Virus record (IMG/VR): IMGVR_UViG_3300046170_000274
Coordinates: 1-64,000 of that record
Strand: one strand, 5' to 3'
DNA length: 64,000 nt
Source of the DNA: a virus
Shown: in pieces, positions 55,816 to 62,378 of the stretch
Layout: each line of letters starts with the position of its first letter
Numbering within the stretch: the stretch's first letter is position 1
Program-made: the position numbers and the translations under genes
The notes under the pieces: model-generated
What the model saw: the letters and a program-made list of their open reading frames with translations, nothing else
What the model was told of the DNA's origin: nothing
Databases searched by the model: none

Positions 55816-56051
55816 GAGTACAAGACTTGCAGTTGTTTCTAAGCAACTTTACGAAAGGTAGCGACGCAGTAAAGAACGCCGTCATCTATGTAGAGATAAA
55901 TGGAAAACTACATGCTATTCGAAGAATGGAAGTACATGAAAATGCTACTCCTATAATTGGTCAGCCTGGTCATAGTGCACATAGATTGGTTATGAAAACC
56001 GAGAAACCATCGAAACTTATCTTACCTGAAAAGCTTCAACGGGACTACTAA
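55812..56051 (+). CDS. Small early protein, 79 residues
   Basis: ATGA overlap with the previous gene. MRVQDLQLFLSNFTKGSDAV, NAVIYVEINGKLHAIRRMEV. Beta-rich. Recurrent in marine phages to my knowledge; unknown role. Confidence 0.6.
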   Translation: MRVQDLQLFLSNFTKGSDAVKNAVIYVEINGKLHAIRRMEVHENATPIIGQPGHSAHRLVMKTEKPSKLILPEKLQRDY

Positions 56052-56057
56052 CTTCCC

Positions 56058-56435
56058 TTGAAACCAGAACGAAAATTATATGAAAAAATTAAAAAAAATA
56101 TTACATCTATCTCGTGGAATAGACTTGAAAATCATAGCTTACTCGGTACTCCCGATCTATTGGGCTATAATAATTCTGGGCACTTTTTCACTGTAGAACT
56201 AAAGGTATGTAAGGGGAATAAAATAAGGTTTTCTCCACATCAAATTAGCTTCCATGTGAGGCATCCACACAATACTTTTATCATAGCAGAGGCCCTTGGT
56301 CCGAGTACCAAGAAACTTATTTACATGTACAAAGGATCACAGATCTTGGAGCTTGATGCTTGCGGCTTGAAGCTTGAACCTTTATGCTTGGGGCTTGATG
56401 CTTGCAGCCTGGTGCTTACTAAGCTTGGTGCTTGA
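56058..56435 (+). CDS. VRR-NUC-like nuclease (TTG start) with repeat-encoded tail
   Basis: From TTG 56058: LLGTPDLLGYNNSGHFFTVE, LKVCKGNKIRFSPHQISF, the G-x-P-D...E-x-K...Q pattern of small PD-(D/E)XK resolvase-like nucleases. From about residue 96 the frame enters the GCTTGNN array and becomes LELDACGLKLEPLCLGLDAC, so the natural C-terminus seems overwritten by repeat expansion. Confidence 0.65.
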   Translation: MKPERKLYEKIKKNITSISWNRLENHSLLGTPDLLGYNNSGHFFTVELKVCKGNKIRFSPHQISFHVRHPHNTFIIAEALGPSTKKLIYMYKGSQILELDACGLKLEPLCLGLDACSLVLTKLGA

Positions 56436-56485
56436 AGCTTGCTGCTTGGAGCTTGACGCTTGCTGCTTGAAGCTTGATGCTTTGG
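56344..56485. repeat. Heptamer array (GCTTGNN), array 1
   Basis: About 20 consecutive 7-base units, with one 2-base phase break at 56421-56422. Fifteen units keep GCTTG exactly; five are degenerate. The last two bases vary freely among units. It spans the end of the rightward nuclease gene and the end of a leftward ORF. Confidence 0.9.
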
Positions 56486-56616
56486 CCCTGACCAGGTGCA
56501 CGCTCGCTTGCAGCCGTCGCTTCAGCATTGCTAATGACCTGATCAGATTTATTACGCTCGCGTAATTCTTTATAATATTTTGGATGTTTAAATACAAACA
56601 TTCTAGTGTTTACCAT
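56419..56616 (-). CDS. Small leftward protein with repeat-encoded tail
   Basis: 65 residues from ATG 56616: MVNTRMFVFKHPKYYKELRE, RNKSDQVISNAEATAASERA, then SIKLQAASVKLQAASFKHQA, a 7-residue repeat produced because three heptamers equal seven codons. Starts inside the end of the upstream leftward gene. Confidence 0.5.
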   Translation of the reverse strand: MVNTRMFVFKHPKYYKELRERNKSDQVISNAEATAASERAPGQGQSIKLQAASVKLQAASFKHQA

Positions 56617-57202
56617 ATTCAATATTTTTTACCAGCGGATCCCAACAAGCGCGACAGTCGCCGCATTCATTATTGTTATCAGGGGCTGGACAGCTTCGAC
56701 TCTTCGTCGAGACCGTCGACGTATTGGCCCAGCTCTTGACTGGTCCCTGGTCAATCATCGGTGATGAGAATCTTACAACTAAGTTTGCTGGCGCCTTGTG
56801 CATATGGTCCTTGATCCACGCTTCACGGTTGGCATCCAGTGTCGCTTGCTGGGTGTTAGCTCACACACTTTGAAGATCTTCTCGAGATGGTCCACGTCCT
56901 GGACGTCGCCGCTGTCATGCCATCTAAAAACATCAGGCTTTTTTGAATTGATTAACGTTGCCATTGCTTCAACCCATTGCGGGTGAGCTATTGCCTTCAG
57001 GCGCTTGTATTGCGCGGCTTGTACAACAGCGAAAACATAGCAGCCCTTCTCAGCGTAACAGCCTGAGCATACTGAGTTAGGTATTAATTTTAATTTGTTT
57101 CCAGTCTTGCATTCAGCAGCAGGAATTCCAATTGCCCAGCCGGGCATCTTTGATGGTTTACTTAGACCCTCCAACCAGGGTCCATGCTTCTTTAGTATTC
57201 AT
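56603..57202 (-). CDS. GP88-family-like protein (two frameshifts)
   Basis: Leftward from ATG 57202 (AAAGGAGAAAG site). Shift near 57185, then GLSKPSKMPGWAIGIPAAEC, SVCSGCYAEKGCYVF (Cys cluster), VFRWHDSGDVQDVDHL; shift near 56800, then MHKAPANLVVRFSSPMIDQG to CGDCRACWDPLVKNIEYG. Resembles phage 'gene product 88'. Cys clusters suggest metal or Fe-S; function unknown. Confidence 0.65.
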
Positions 57203-57378
57203 AATTCTTTCTCCTTTAATTTATAGGATACAATAACATTATAATTTAATCTTGTCAAGCTTGCAGCCTGACGCTTGCAGCTTGAGGCTTGTCGCTTGTA
57301 GCTCGGGCCCTGGTCCTCTAACCAGCGCGCATGCTGCAGGAAGACTCGGGCCATTGCTGGCCCTGGTCGTCTACTCAT
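57199..57378 (-). CDS. Small leftward protein running through array 2
   Basis: 59 residues from ATG 57378: MSRRPGPAMARVFLQHARWL, EDQGPSYKRQASSCKRQAAS. The second half is encoded by heptamer array 2 and by the promoter of the next gene. ATGA overlaps at both ends support translation. Confidence 0.45.
   Translation of the reverse strand: MSRRPGPAMARVFLQHARWLEDQGPSYKRQASSCKRQAASLTRLNYNVIVSYKLKEKEL
57230..57258 (-). promoter_or_regulatory. Leftward promoter abutting heptamer array 2
   Basis: On the minus strand TTGACA is at 57258-57253, 17 nt, TATTGT 57235-57230. Array 2 begins at the adjacent base 57259, so CAAGCNN units lead directly into the -35. Drives the GP88-like gene with a short leader and AAAGGAG site. 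Confidence 0.6.
57259..57307. repeat. Heptamer array (GCTTGNN), array 2
   Basis: Seven units in phase: five exact GCTTG (57259, 57273, 57280, 57287, 57294) and two degenerate (57266, 57301). Same orientation as array 1. Confidence 0.85.
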
Positions 57379-57527
57379 TTCAAGTATCCAATCTCTTTCA
57401 GGTAGTCATAGGCATCATCCATCGTGGATCTAAAATGCTCAGTCCTGTATTCAGCTGGACAGTCTTCGTCAGCCTGGCAGCACATGGCTGCCAGGTGAGC
57501 TGCAAGTTTTTTTTCTTTATCAGTCAT
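57375..57527 (-). CDS. Small leftward protein, 50 residues
   Basis: MTDKEKKLAAHLAAMCCQAD, EDCPAEYRTEHFRSTMDDAY. Helical, with three Cys. Overlaps neighbours at both ends in a leftward operon of mini-genes. Unknown. Confidence 0.5.
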   Translation of the reverse strand: MTDKEKKLAAHLAAMCCQADEDCPAEYRTEHFRSTMDDAYDYLKEIGYLK

Positions 57528-57582
57528 GCATCCACTCCTTCGACAGCTCATCCGTCTCAGGTTCCGGGAAGCGTTTAGCCAT
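57520..57582 (-). CDS. Tiny leftward peptide, 20 residues
   Basis: MAKRFPEPETDELSKEWMHD, with overlaps at both ends (start inside the previous stop region). Weak by itself; supported only by the continuous operon layout. Confidence 0.35.
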   Translation of the reverse strand: MAKRFPEPETDELSKEWMHD

Positions 57583-57682
57583 CTTTCTCCTGATCAGCCT
57601 TTACCAGCCGGAGGATCTCTTCCAGTGCGTTTGCTATTCTGTTAAGCTGTGAACCAGCTTCATATATTTTCATTTTACTCAT
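57575..57682 (-). CDS. Small leftward helical protein, 35 residues
   Basis: AAAGGAATAATT before ATG 57682. MSKMKIYEAGSQLNRIANAL, EEILRLVKADQEKDG. First gene downstream of the promoter at 57703-57731. Confidence 0.5.
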   Translation of the reverse strand: MSKMKIYEAGSQLNRIANALEEILRLVKADQEKDG

Positions 57683-57702
57683 AATTATTCCTTTCTAAAT
57701 AC

Positions 57703-57731
57703 ATCCTACATTATCCTTGAGCCATTGTCAA
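57703..57731 (-). promoter_or_regulatory. Leftward promoter next to heptamer array 3
   Basis: Minus strand TTGACA 57731-57726, 17 nt, TAGGAT 57708-57703. The same -35/spacing/-10 combination occurs at 59446 and 60169. Array 3 lies 5 bases upstream. Confidence 0.65.
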
Positions 57732-57736
57732 GCGTT

Positions 57737-57757
57737 GCTTGCTGCTTGAGGCTTGAA
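57737..57757. repeat. Heptamer array (GCTTGNN), array 3
   Basis: Three exact units (57737, 57744, 57751) followed by one degenerate unit, same orientation as the other arrays, just upstream of a leftward promoter. Confidence 0.75.
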
Positions 57758-57773
57758 GCTCAACTCTCCCCTT

Positions 57774-57804
57774 CTTTAGAATGATTTTTAGAATCATTCT
57801 AAAG
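57774..57804. terminator. Perfect 13-bp hairpin
   Basis: CTTTAGAATGATT (57774-57786) and AATCATTCTAAAG (57792-57804) are perfectly complementary around a 5-nt loop. No adjacent gene end on the plus strand; it may stop leftward transcripts before array 3 or be an operator. Confidence 0.6.
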
Positions 57805-58165
57805 TGGCTCTCCGGTAGGTCTCACCCGAGATTATTCCTAACGCGTGCCGCGCATAGCGTCCAAGACCAATGGGCCACAATTCATATTACCCGTTGCGCC
57901 TCCTGATCAGGGAACTCGGCGCACCATGGTGTTACACACATCGCTAGGTTGCCCATCATCGCTAACGTACAGGGAAATGCCAAAGGCAAGATTTGGACGC
58001 TGGTGTACTCTTACTGATACTATTATTAGCAGGACCCTGAGTTGAGGCCGGCGTGCTTTATTTTAACAGCCCGGGCAACAGGCCTAACAAGTTATCACTT
58101 GTCAGGGTCCAGCAAATAACAGGACCATTACACAAAGTCATAGGTAATGGTCCTTTGATCAGTCA
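57805..58165. other. 361-base GC-richer gap without a confident gene
   Basis: Only short leftward ORFs are seen (for example MMGNLAMCVTPWCAEFPD, then MNCGPLVLDAMRGTR after a stop near 57877), possibly one broken ~40-residue gene. The right half is dominated by complementary GGACC/GGTCC segments. Base composition is clearly more GC-rich than the rest. Confidence 0.5.
58032..58154. ncRNA. Candidate structured RNA with four GGACC/GGTCC arms
   Basis: GGACCCTGA (58032-58040) pairs with TCAGGGTCC (58102-58110); inside, AGGCC (58045) with GGCCT (58081) and ACAAGT with ACTTGT (58087-58102). AGGACCATTAC (58121-58131) pairs with GTAATGGTCCT (58144-58154). Segment 58106 can instead pair with 58122, giving competing 1:2, 2:3 and 3:4 stems. 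Confidence 0.4.
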
Positions 58166-58351
58166 CTATGCTACGAGGGGGGTTACCGGCCACAGTTTCA
58201 GGTAACATTCGGGGATCCCTTTACCGCCCACCTTGTTATAGTGTTTATCTCCACAGTCAACAATGACTGATCCCAGATCCATCCCACCCTTTCGTTTGTT
58301 ACATAGACACTTGTTAATGTGCCAGCGTAATGGATCAGGGATCAGTAGCAC
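58166..58351 (-). CDS. Leftward small Cys/His protein (GTG start)
   Basis: 61 residues: LLIPDPLRWHINKCLCNKRK, VIVDCGDKHYNKVGGKGIPE, CYLKLWP. Cys/His spacing could bind zinc. The GTG (58351-58349) lies inside a hairpin arm. A later ATG (GGMDLGS) is an alternative start. Unknown function. Confidence 0.45.
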   Translation of the reverse strand: MLLIPDPLRWHINKCLCNKRKGGMDLGSVIVDCGDKHYNKVGGKGIPECYLKLWPVTPLVA

Positions 58352-58375
58352 TCAATGGCTATCTTCCAGAGTGCT
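58347..58375 (-). promoter_or_regulatory. Hairpin covering the GTG start
   Basis: AGCACTC (58347-58353) pairs with GAGTGCT (58369-58375). In the leftward mRNA the start codon sits within the 3' arm, so translation may depend on opening the hairpin. Confidence 0.4.
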
Positions 58376-58403
58376 AATGATCTCTACTTGTTTAGAGTAT
58401 TAA

Positions 58404-58432
58404 TATATAATCCTTGACTATCCTATTGTCAA
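58404..58432 (-). promoter_or_regulatory. Leftward sigma70-like promoter
   Basis: Minus strand TTGACA 58432-58427, 17 nt, TATATA 58409-58404. The spacer carries ATAGGATAGTCAA, and the plus strand reads TTGACTATCC at 58414, so the site is an inverted TTGAC pair around TATCC/GGATA: another candidate operator. Confidence 0.7.
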
Positions 58433-58476
58433 GTAGTAAAACAAATTAAAATAAATTAAATATAGAAAGGTCTAAA

Positions 58477-59442
58477 ATGACAAAAATAAGAATGAATACA
58501 GAGTTGCGAAACAAACTCTTTAATAAAATAAAAAATGTCTTTGAGAACGAGGACACTCAAGAACGAGAGGCATATCTTCAATCAAGAGAGTATGTTGATG
58601 AGCAATATAAAACTGCACAGAACTTGCAAAGAAGTTGTTGAGAGATCATATCCAACAGAAGATGTTGCAACTTTAAGACACTTTAAAAATAAATATGGAA
58701 GTCCTTGTGATGTTGTTGCAAAAGATAAATGCTTTTACTTTGCACATAGTGAGGGACAAAGATGATGAGGGCGATATAAAAGAAACTAAATCACACTTTG
58801 ATTTTGGTTTGTTTGGTAATCTAAATGGTAGTGAGTACGGTAGTGAAGACGGGACAAAAGTTTGCACTTGCATATTTTAGAGAAGATTTAAAAGCTATGG
58901 ATTGCAACCCAGATATCTATGCACAACAAAAAGAAAACAAAGACAATCCACACAAAACAAAACATGTTGATGAGTGTTTAAAAGCACTTGGCAAAGTTGG
59001 TAATTATCATTCTTCAAATGATAATGTTGGTATGGCAAAAACATTTGATGACCAATATTATCTTGATGTAATTGGAACATCTTATTGCAGATCACGTGCT
59101 ATCGCTTGTACTAAAGATGAGTATGAGGCATTTGAAACTTGGCGAATTGCAAAAGCTAATGTGGTATCTAAACACCAAACATGGATTGATACAATTCAAA
59201 AACAATGCGATCAGTTAAAGATTGGATTGAAAGCATACAGATATCTTTCAGAGGGTATTGAACTTGCTACTGAACTTGGAATACAATTAGATGAGGCAGA
59301 GTTAATTAGAACTAACTCAACAGGTTTGACTATCTATAATCCAAGCAACTTGGCTAGTATGATTAAAGGTATGAAGAATAAAAATCAATCAAGAGAGGCG
59401 AAGATATTGGCTAGAAAAAAATATGAAGAAAGTCTAAATTAA
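58477..59442 (+). CDS. Early protein of unknown function (three frameshifts)
   Basis: MTKIRMNTELRNKLFNKIKN, broken near 58625, 58755 and 58855, with segments AKEVVERSYPTEDVATLRHF, KETKSHFDFGLFGNLNGSEY and ALAYFREDLKAMDCNPDIYA. The rest is open to KYEESLN. ~320 residues, helical with a central beta part. AGAAAGG site. Divergent from the 58432 promoter. Confidence 0.6.
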
Positions 59443-59445
59443 AGT

Positions 59446-59482
59446 TTGACAAATAGGACTATCTAATATAGGATAGTCCTAT
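59446..59482 (+). promoter_or_regulatory. TTGACA-N17-TAGGAT promoter with 11-bp operator
   Basis: TTGACA 59446-59451, 17 nt, TAGGAT 59469-59474. A perfect inverted repeat, ATAGGACTATC (59453-59463) and GATAGTCCTAT (59472-59482), brackets the -10. Strong candidate repressor site. Confidence 0.7.
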
Positions 59483-59500
59483 TAACTAGAAAGGTATAAT

Positions 59501-59689
59501 ATGACAAACAAAACATTCTATATAACTTATTGGGCTTCTAAACATAAGAAGCACATTACAAGAAAAGGCAAACATGACGACAAGTCAAGATATGGCACAT
59601 CTAAACAAGGTGTACCCTATTATGTTTATTATGACTTAGATAGTCATGGTTACAGAACTGCAACTACAACATGGAAAGTGAGGCACTAA
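59501..59689 (+). CDS. Small basic/aromatic protein, 62 residues
   Basis: MTNKTFYITYWASKHKKHIT, then RYGTSKQGVPYYVYYDLDSH, GYRTATTTWKVRH. AGAAAGG site. First gene under the 59446 promoter. Unknown. Confidence 0.6.
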   Translation: MTNKTFYITYWASKHKKHITRKGKHDDKSRYGTSKQGVPYYVYYDLDSHGYRTATTTWKVRH

Positions 59690-59844
59690 TGTTATACGCA
59701 ATTTACTTTGCATTGCATTTTGCAATGTGTTTTTTAGGGATAGTAATAGCCATGCATTTTGACATGACTATTGGTTTATTAATTGCAACTACATTTGGAG
59801 TTAAGTTTCTTTTTATGTTGCCAAATAATAGAGAGGGTTACTAA
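59689..59844 (+). CDS. Small membrane protein, 51 residues
   Basis: LYAIYFALHFAMCFLGIVIA and MTIGLLIATTFGVKFLFML, two spans. Starts and ends with one-base overlaps. Unknown membrane function. Confidence 0.6.
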   Translation: MLYAIYFALHFAMCFLGIVIAMHFDMTIGLLIATTFGVKFLFMLPNNREGY

Positions 59845-60194
59845 TGCCAAATAAACATTTTTGCCAAGGACCAAGATGTCATGAACAAGTTACACAAGAT
59901 AGATTTCTAAAATCTCGTGGTGTAATTCGTGGACGATATGCATATGCAGATAGAGATAGAACACCTAACTCGTGGGGTTATCTACCAAACATGAGTGATG
60001 TTTATTTCTGTAGTCAATCATGTAAGTTTGATTGGTTAGGTCTTAACATGGAAAACATTGAACAAGGTCGACCGATAGAGTTTATAAGACACAGACGAGA
60101 GAGCCAAGGTTATGCCAAGGTCAAGAACGATGAGTCTAGGTGGGGTCCAGAATATTCTATTCAAAGGGTTGACAATGGTCAGCTTATAGAGTAG
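59844..60194 (+). CDS. Zinc-finger-like protein, 116 residues
   Basis: FCQGPRCHEQVTQDRFLKSR and YFCSQSCKFDWLGLNMENIE: paired Cys resembling MYM/TRASH-type zinc sites; basic central part. The promoter for the next operon lies in its last 30 bases. Confidence 0.6.
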   Translation: MPNKHFCQGPRCHEQVTQDRFLKSRGVIRGRYAYADRDRTPNSWGYLPNMSDVYFCSQSCKFDWLGLNMENIEQGRPIEFIRHRRESQGYAKVKNDESRWGPEYSIQRVDNGQLIE

Positions 60195-60223
60195 GATAAT
60201 CCTATTAACAAGAAAGGTATATT
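60169..60223 (+). promoter_or_regulatory. Second TTGACA-N17-TAGGAT promoter and shared leader
   Basis: TTGACA 60169-60174, 17 nt, TAGGAT 60192-60197, inside the preceding gene. TAGGATAATCCTA is palindromic. The 36 bases from 60192 match those from 59469 with three mismatches, including the ribosome-binding site and ATG context. Confidence 0.7.
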
Positions 60224-60439
60224 ATGAAAAAAGAACCAATTAAAAAACTAAAAGAAGAGTTTCTACCAGGGGGCTCAATGAGACAGTACATTTTAGATAA
60301 GGCTGTCCATTACTTACAACAACCAGGACTACAAGCAAACAAGCATATGTTTTGTATTGATATACTTAAGATGACGGAGACTGAATATCTTGAGGCACTT
60401 AACAAAGCAACTAACGGAGGGTTAGAACAATGGAACTAA
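60224..60439 (+). CDS. Small early protein, 71 residues
   Basis: MKKEPIKKLKEEFLPGGSMR, QYILDKAVHYLQQPGLQANK. Helical. AAGAAAGG site within the shared leader. Unknown. Confidence 0.6.
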   Translation: MKKEPIKKLKEEFLPGGSMRQYILDKAVHYLQQPGLQANKHMFCIDILKMTETEYLEALNKATNGGLEQWN

Positions 60440-60669
60440 AAGATAACAAGACAGAACAACGTAAGAATAGATTCAATGGCGAGTCTATTATGTTGACAAA
60501 GGAAGAAGCTATCATTCATGATAGAATCTTTATCAATGAGATGGAAGCAACACTAGAAGATCAAGACGCAGGTGTTGACGGTACGTCAAAGCTTTGGGAC
60601 AAAGTACGTAAAGACATCAACTACTTCAGACAGCATAATGCTGAAGCATACATGGTGTTATTAGATTAA
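60430..60669 (+). CDS. Small acidic protein, 79 residues (complete copy of gene cut at 1)
   Basis: MELKDNKTEQRKNRFNGESI, EEAIIHDRIFINEMEATLED, ending NAEAYMVLLD. Overlaps the previous gene by 10 bases. The last 39 bases repeat 1-39 exactly. Last early gene before the hairpins and terL. Confidence 0.65.
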   Translation: MELKDNKTEQRKNRFNGESIMLTKEEAIIHDRIFINEMEATLEDQDAGVDGTSKLWDKVRKDINYFRQHNAEAYMVLLD

Positions 60670-60682
60670 CACCAACCTTTCT

Positions 60683-60706
60683 GCCTAGGCGCTAACGCGC
60701 CTAGGC
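60683..60706. terminator. Covarying 10-bp hairpin, copy 2
   Basis: GCCTAGGCGC and GCGCCTAGGC pair around TAAC. Compared with copy 1 (GCCCTGGCGC), two base pairs changed on both sides of the stem, keeping pairing. Confidence 0.7.
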
Positions 60707-60746
60707 GCACGGATCCCTATCCAATACCAACATTGCAACTAACGTC

Positions 60747-60778
60747 GACCCCACCCACCCTTTGCACAAAAAGGGGTC
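60747..60778. terminator. GACCCC/GGGGTC hairpin, copy 2
   Basis: Arms 60747-60752 and 60773-60778 are the same as in copy 1 while the loop sequence differs. Confidence 0.45.
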
Positions 60779-60885
60779 CCACTACTCTAGGTTGTATTGC
60801 TTGATTTAGACAGATAAGGGTGGTAAAAACATATTCAACACTTTATGGTGCAAAAAAATTATAAAAAAATTTTTTAAAAAATTTT

Positions 60886-62378
60886 ATGAATTTAAATAAC
60901 GTAGATATTAGTAAGCTACCTGCAGACGTCAGAAAGACATTCAAGAAACTGCAAGTCATGCATGCAGAAAAACAAATCCAAGGTAAAGCCAGAGATGACT
61001 TCATGTCCTTTGTCAAATGTGTGTGGCCCGATTTTGTAGAAGGCTCGCACCACAGACACATAGCAAAAAAATTTAATCAACTTGCATCGGGAGAAATAAA
61101 CTCGACTGATAGTAAATATGCCTCCACGTCATACGAAATCAGAATTTGCAAGTTACTTGTTACCAGCGTGGATGGTGGGCCGTAACCCTAAGTTAAAAAT
61201 AATCCAAGCAACTCACACAGGAGAACTAGCCGTACGATTTGGTCGTAAAGCTAAGACCTTGATTGATAGTGACGACTATGGAAAAATATTTGAAACAAGA
61301 CTAAGAGAAGATTCGCAAGCCGCTGGTAGGTGGGAAACAGCACAAGGTGGTGAGTATTTTGCAGCTGGTGTCGGCGGTGCAATAACCGGACGGGGTGCTG
61401 ACCTATTAATAATTGATGACCCACATTCTGAGCAAGACGCAATGAGTCCGACTGCAATGGAGTCTGCTTATGAATGGTACACATCAGGACCAAGACAACG
61501 TCTTCAACCTGGTGGTAAAATTATATTGGTAATGACAAGATGGTCTAACAAAGATCTTACAGGAAAATTAATTGCAAACCAAAAAGAAGCTAAAGCTGAT
61601 CAGTGGCACGTGGTCTCTTTTCCAGCAATCATGGACCATGGATCAAAGAAAGCTAAACCAGTTTGGCCTGAGTACTGGAAGCTCGATGAATTAGAGAAAG
61701 TCCAAGCAACACTGCCCACGGGCAAATGGAATGCGCAGTGGATGCAAAACCCAACGTCTGATGAAGGTGCAATTATAAAACGTGAATGGTGGAGAGTGTG
61801 GAAGAATGATTGGATACCAGAACTGCATCATGTCATACAATCTTATGATACAGCATTTTTAAAAAAAGAAACTGCAGACTACTAGTGCTATTACTACTTG
61901 GGGTGTATTTTACCCGGACCAAGACTCAGTGGTCCTAATTTAATTTTACTTGATGCTATAAAAGAACGGTTTGAGTTTCCTGAACTAAGGCGTAAGGCCT
62001 TTAGAGCAATATGAGTATTGGCAACCAGAATCAGTTATAGTTGAGGCTAAAGCTAGTGGTTTACCTCTAACTTATGAGCTTAGAAAGATGAATATACCTG
62101 TAACTAATTTTACACCTAGTAAAGGAAATGATAAACATGCTAGGGTCAATTCTGTTGCACCTTTGTTTGAATCTGGTATGATATGGGCGCCTGAACAAAA
62201 GTTTGCAGATGAAGTTATAGAGGAATGTGCAGGCTTTTCCATATGGTGACCATGATGACTTTAGTCGACTCTACGACTCAAGCTCTCATGCGCTTTAGAC
62301 AAGGTGGTTTCGTACAACACCCAGAAGATTACTAGTGACGAACCTCTTAACCAACGTAAACGACAGTATTATGGATGA
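60886..62378 (+). CDS. terL: Terminase large subunit, copy 2 (several frameshifts)
   Basis: MNLNNVDISKLPADVRKTFK starts a clean N-terminus missing in copy 1; one extra A near 61095 shifts into MPPRHTKSEF. Further single-base insertions lie near 61883, 61998, 62232 and 62262, several just before a TAG. All packaging motifs are present as in copy 1. It ends YYG with a TGA overlapping the next ATG. Together the two copies allow the true protein to be read. Confidence 0.9.

Noticed and set aside
57252-57578. Rightward 108-codon ORF
   Set aside because: It is the complement of a continuous series of overlapping leftward mini-genes with promoters and ribosome sites.
56344-57757. CRISPR array
   Set aside because: The units are 7 bases with no 20-40 base spacers and no cas genes nearby.
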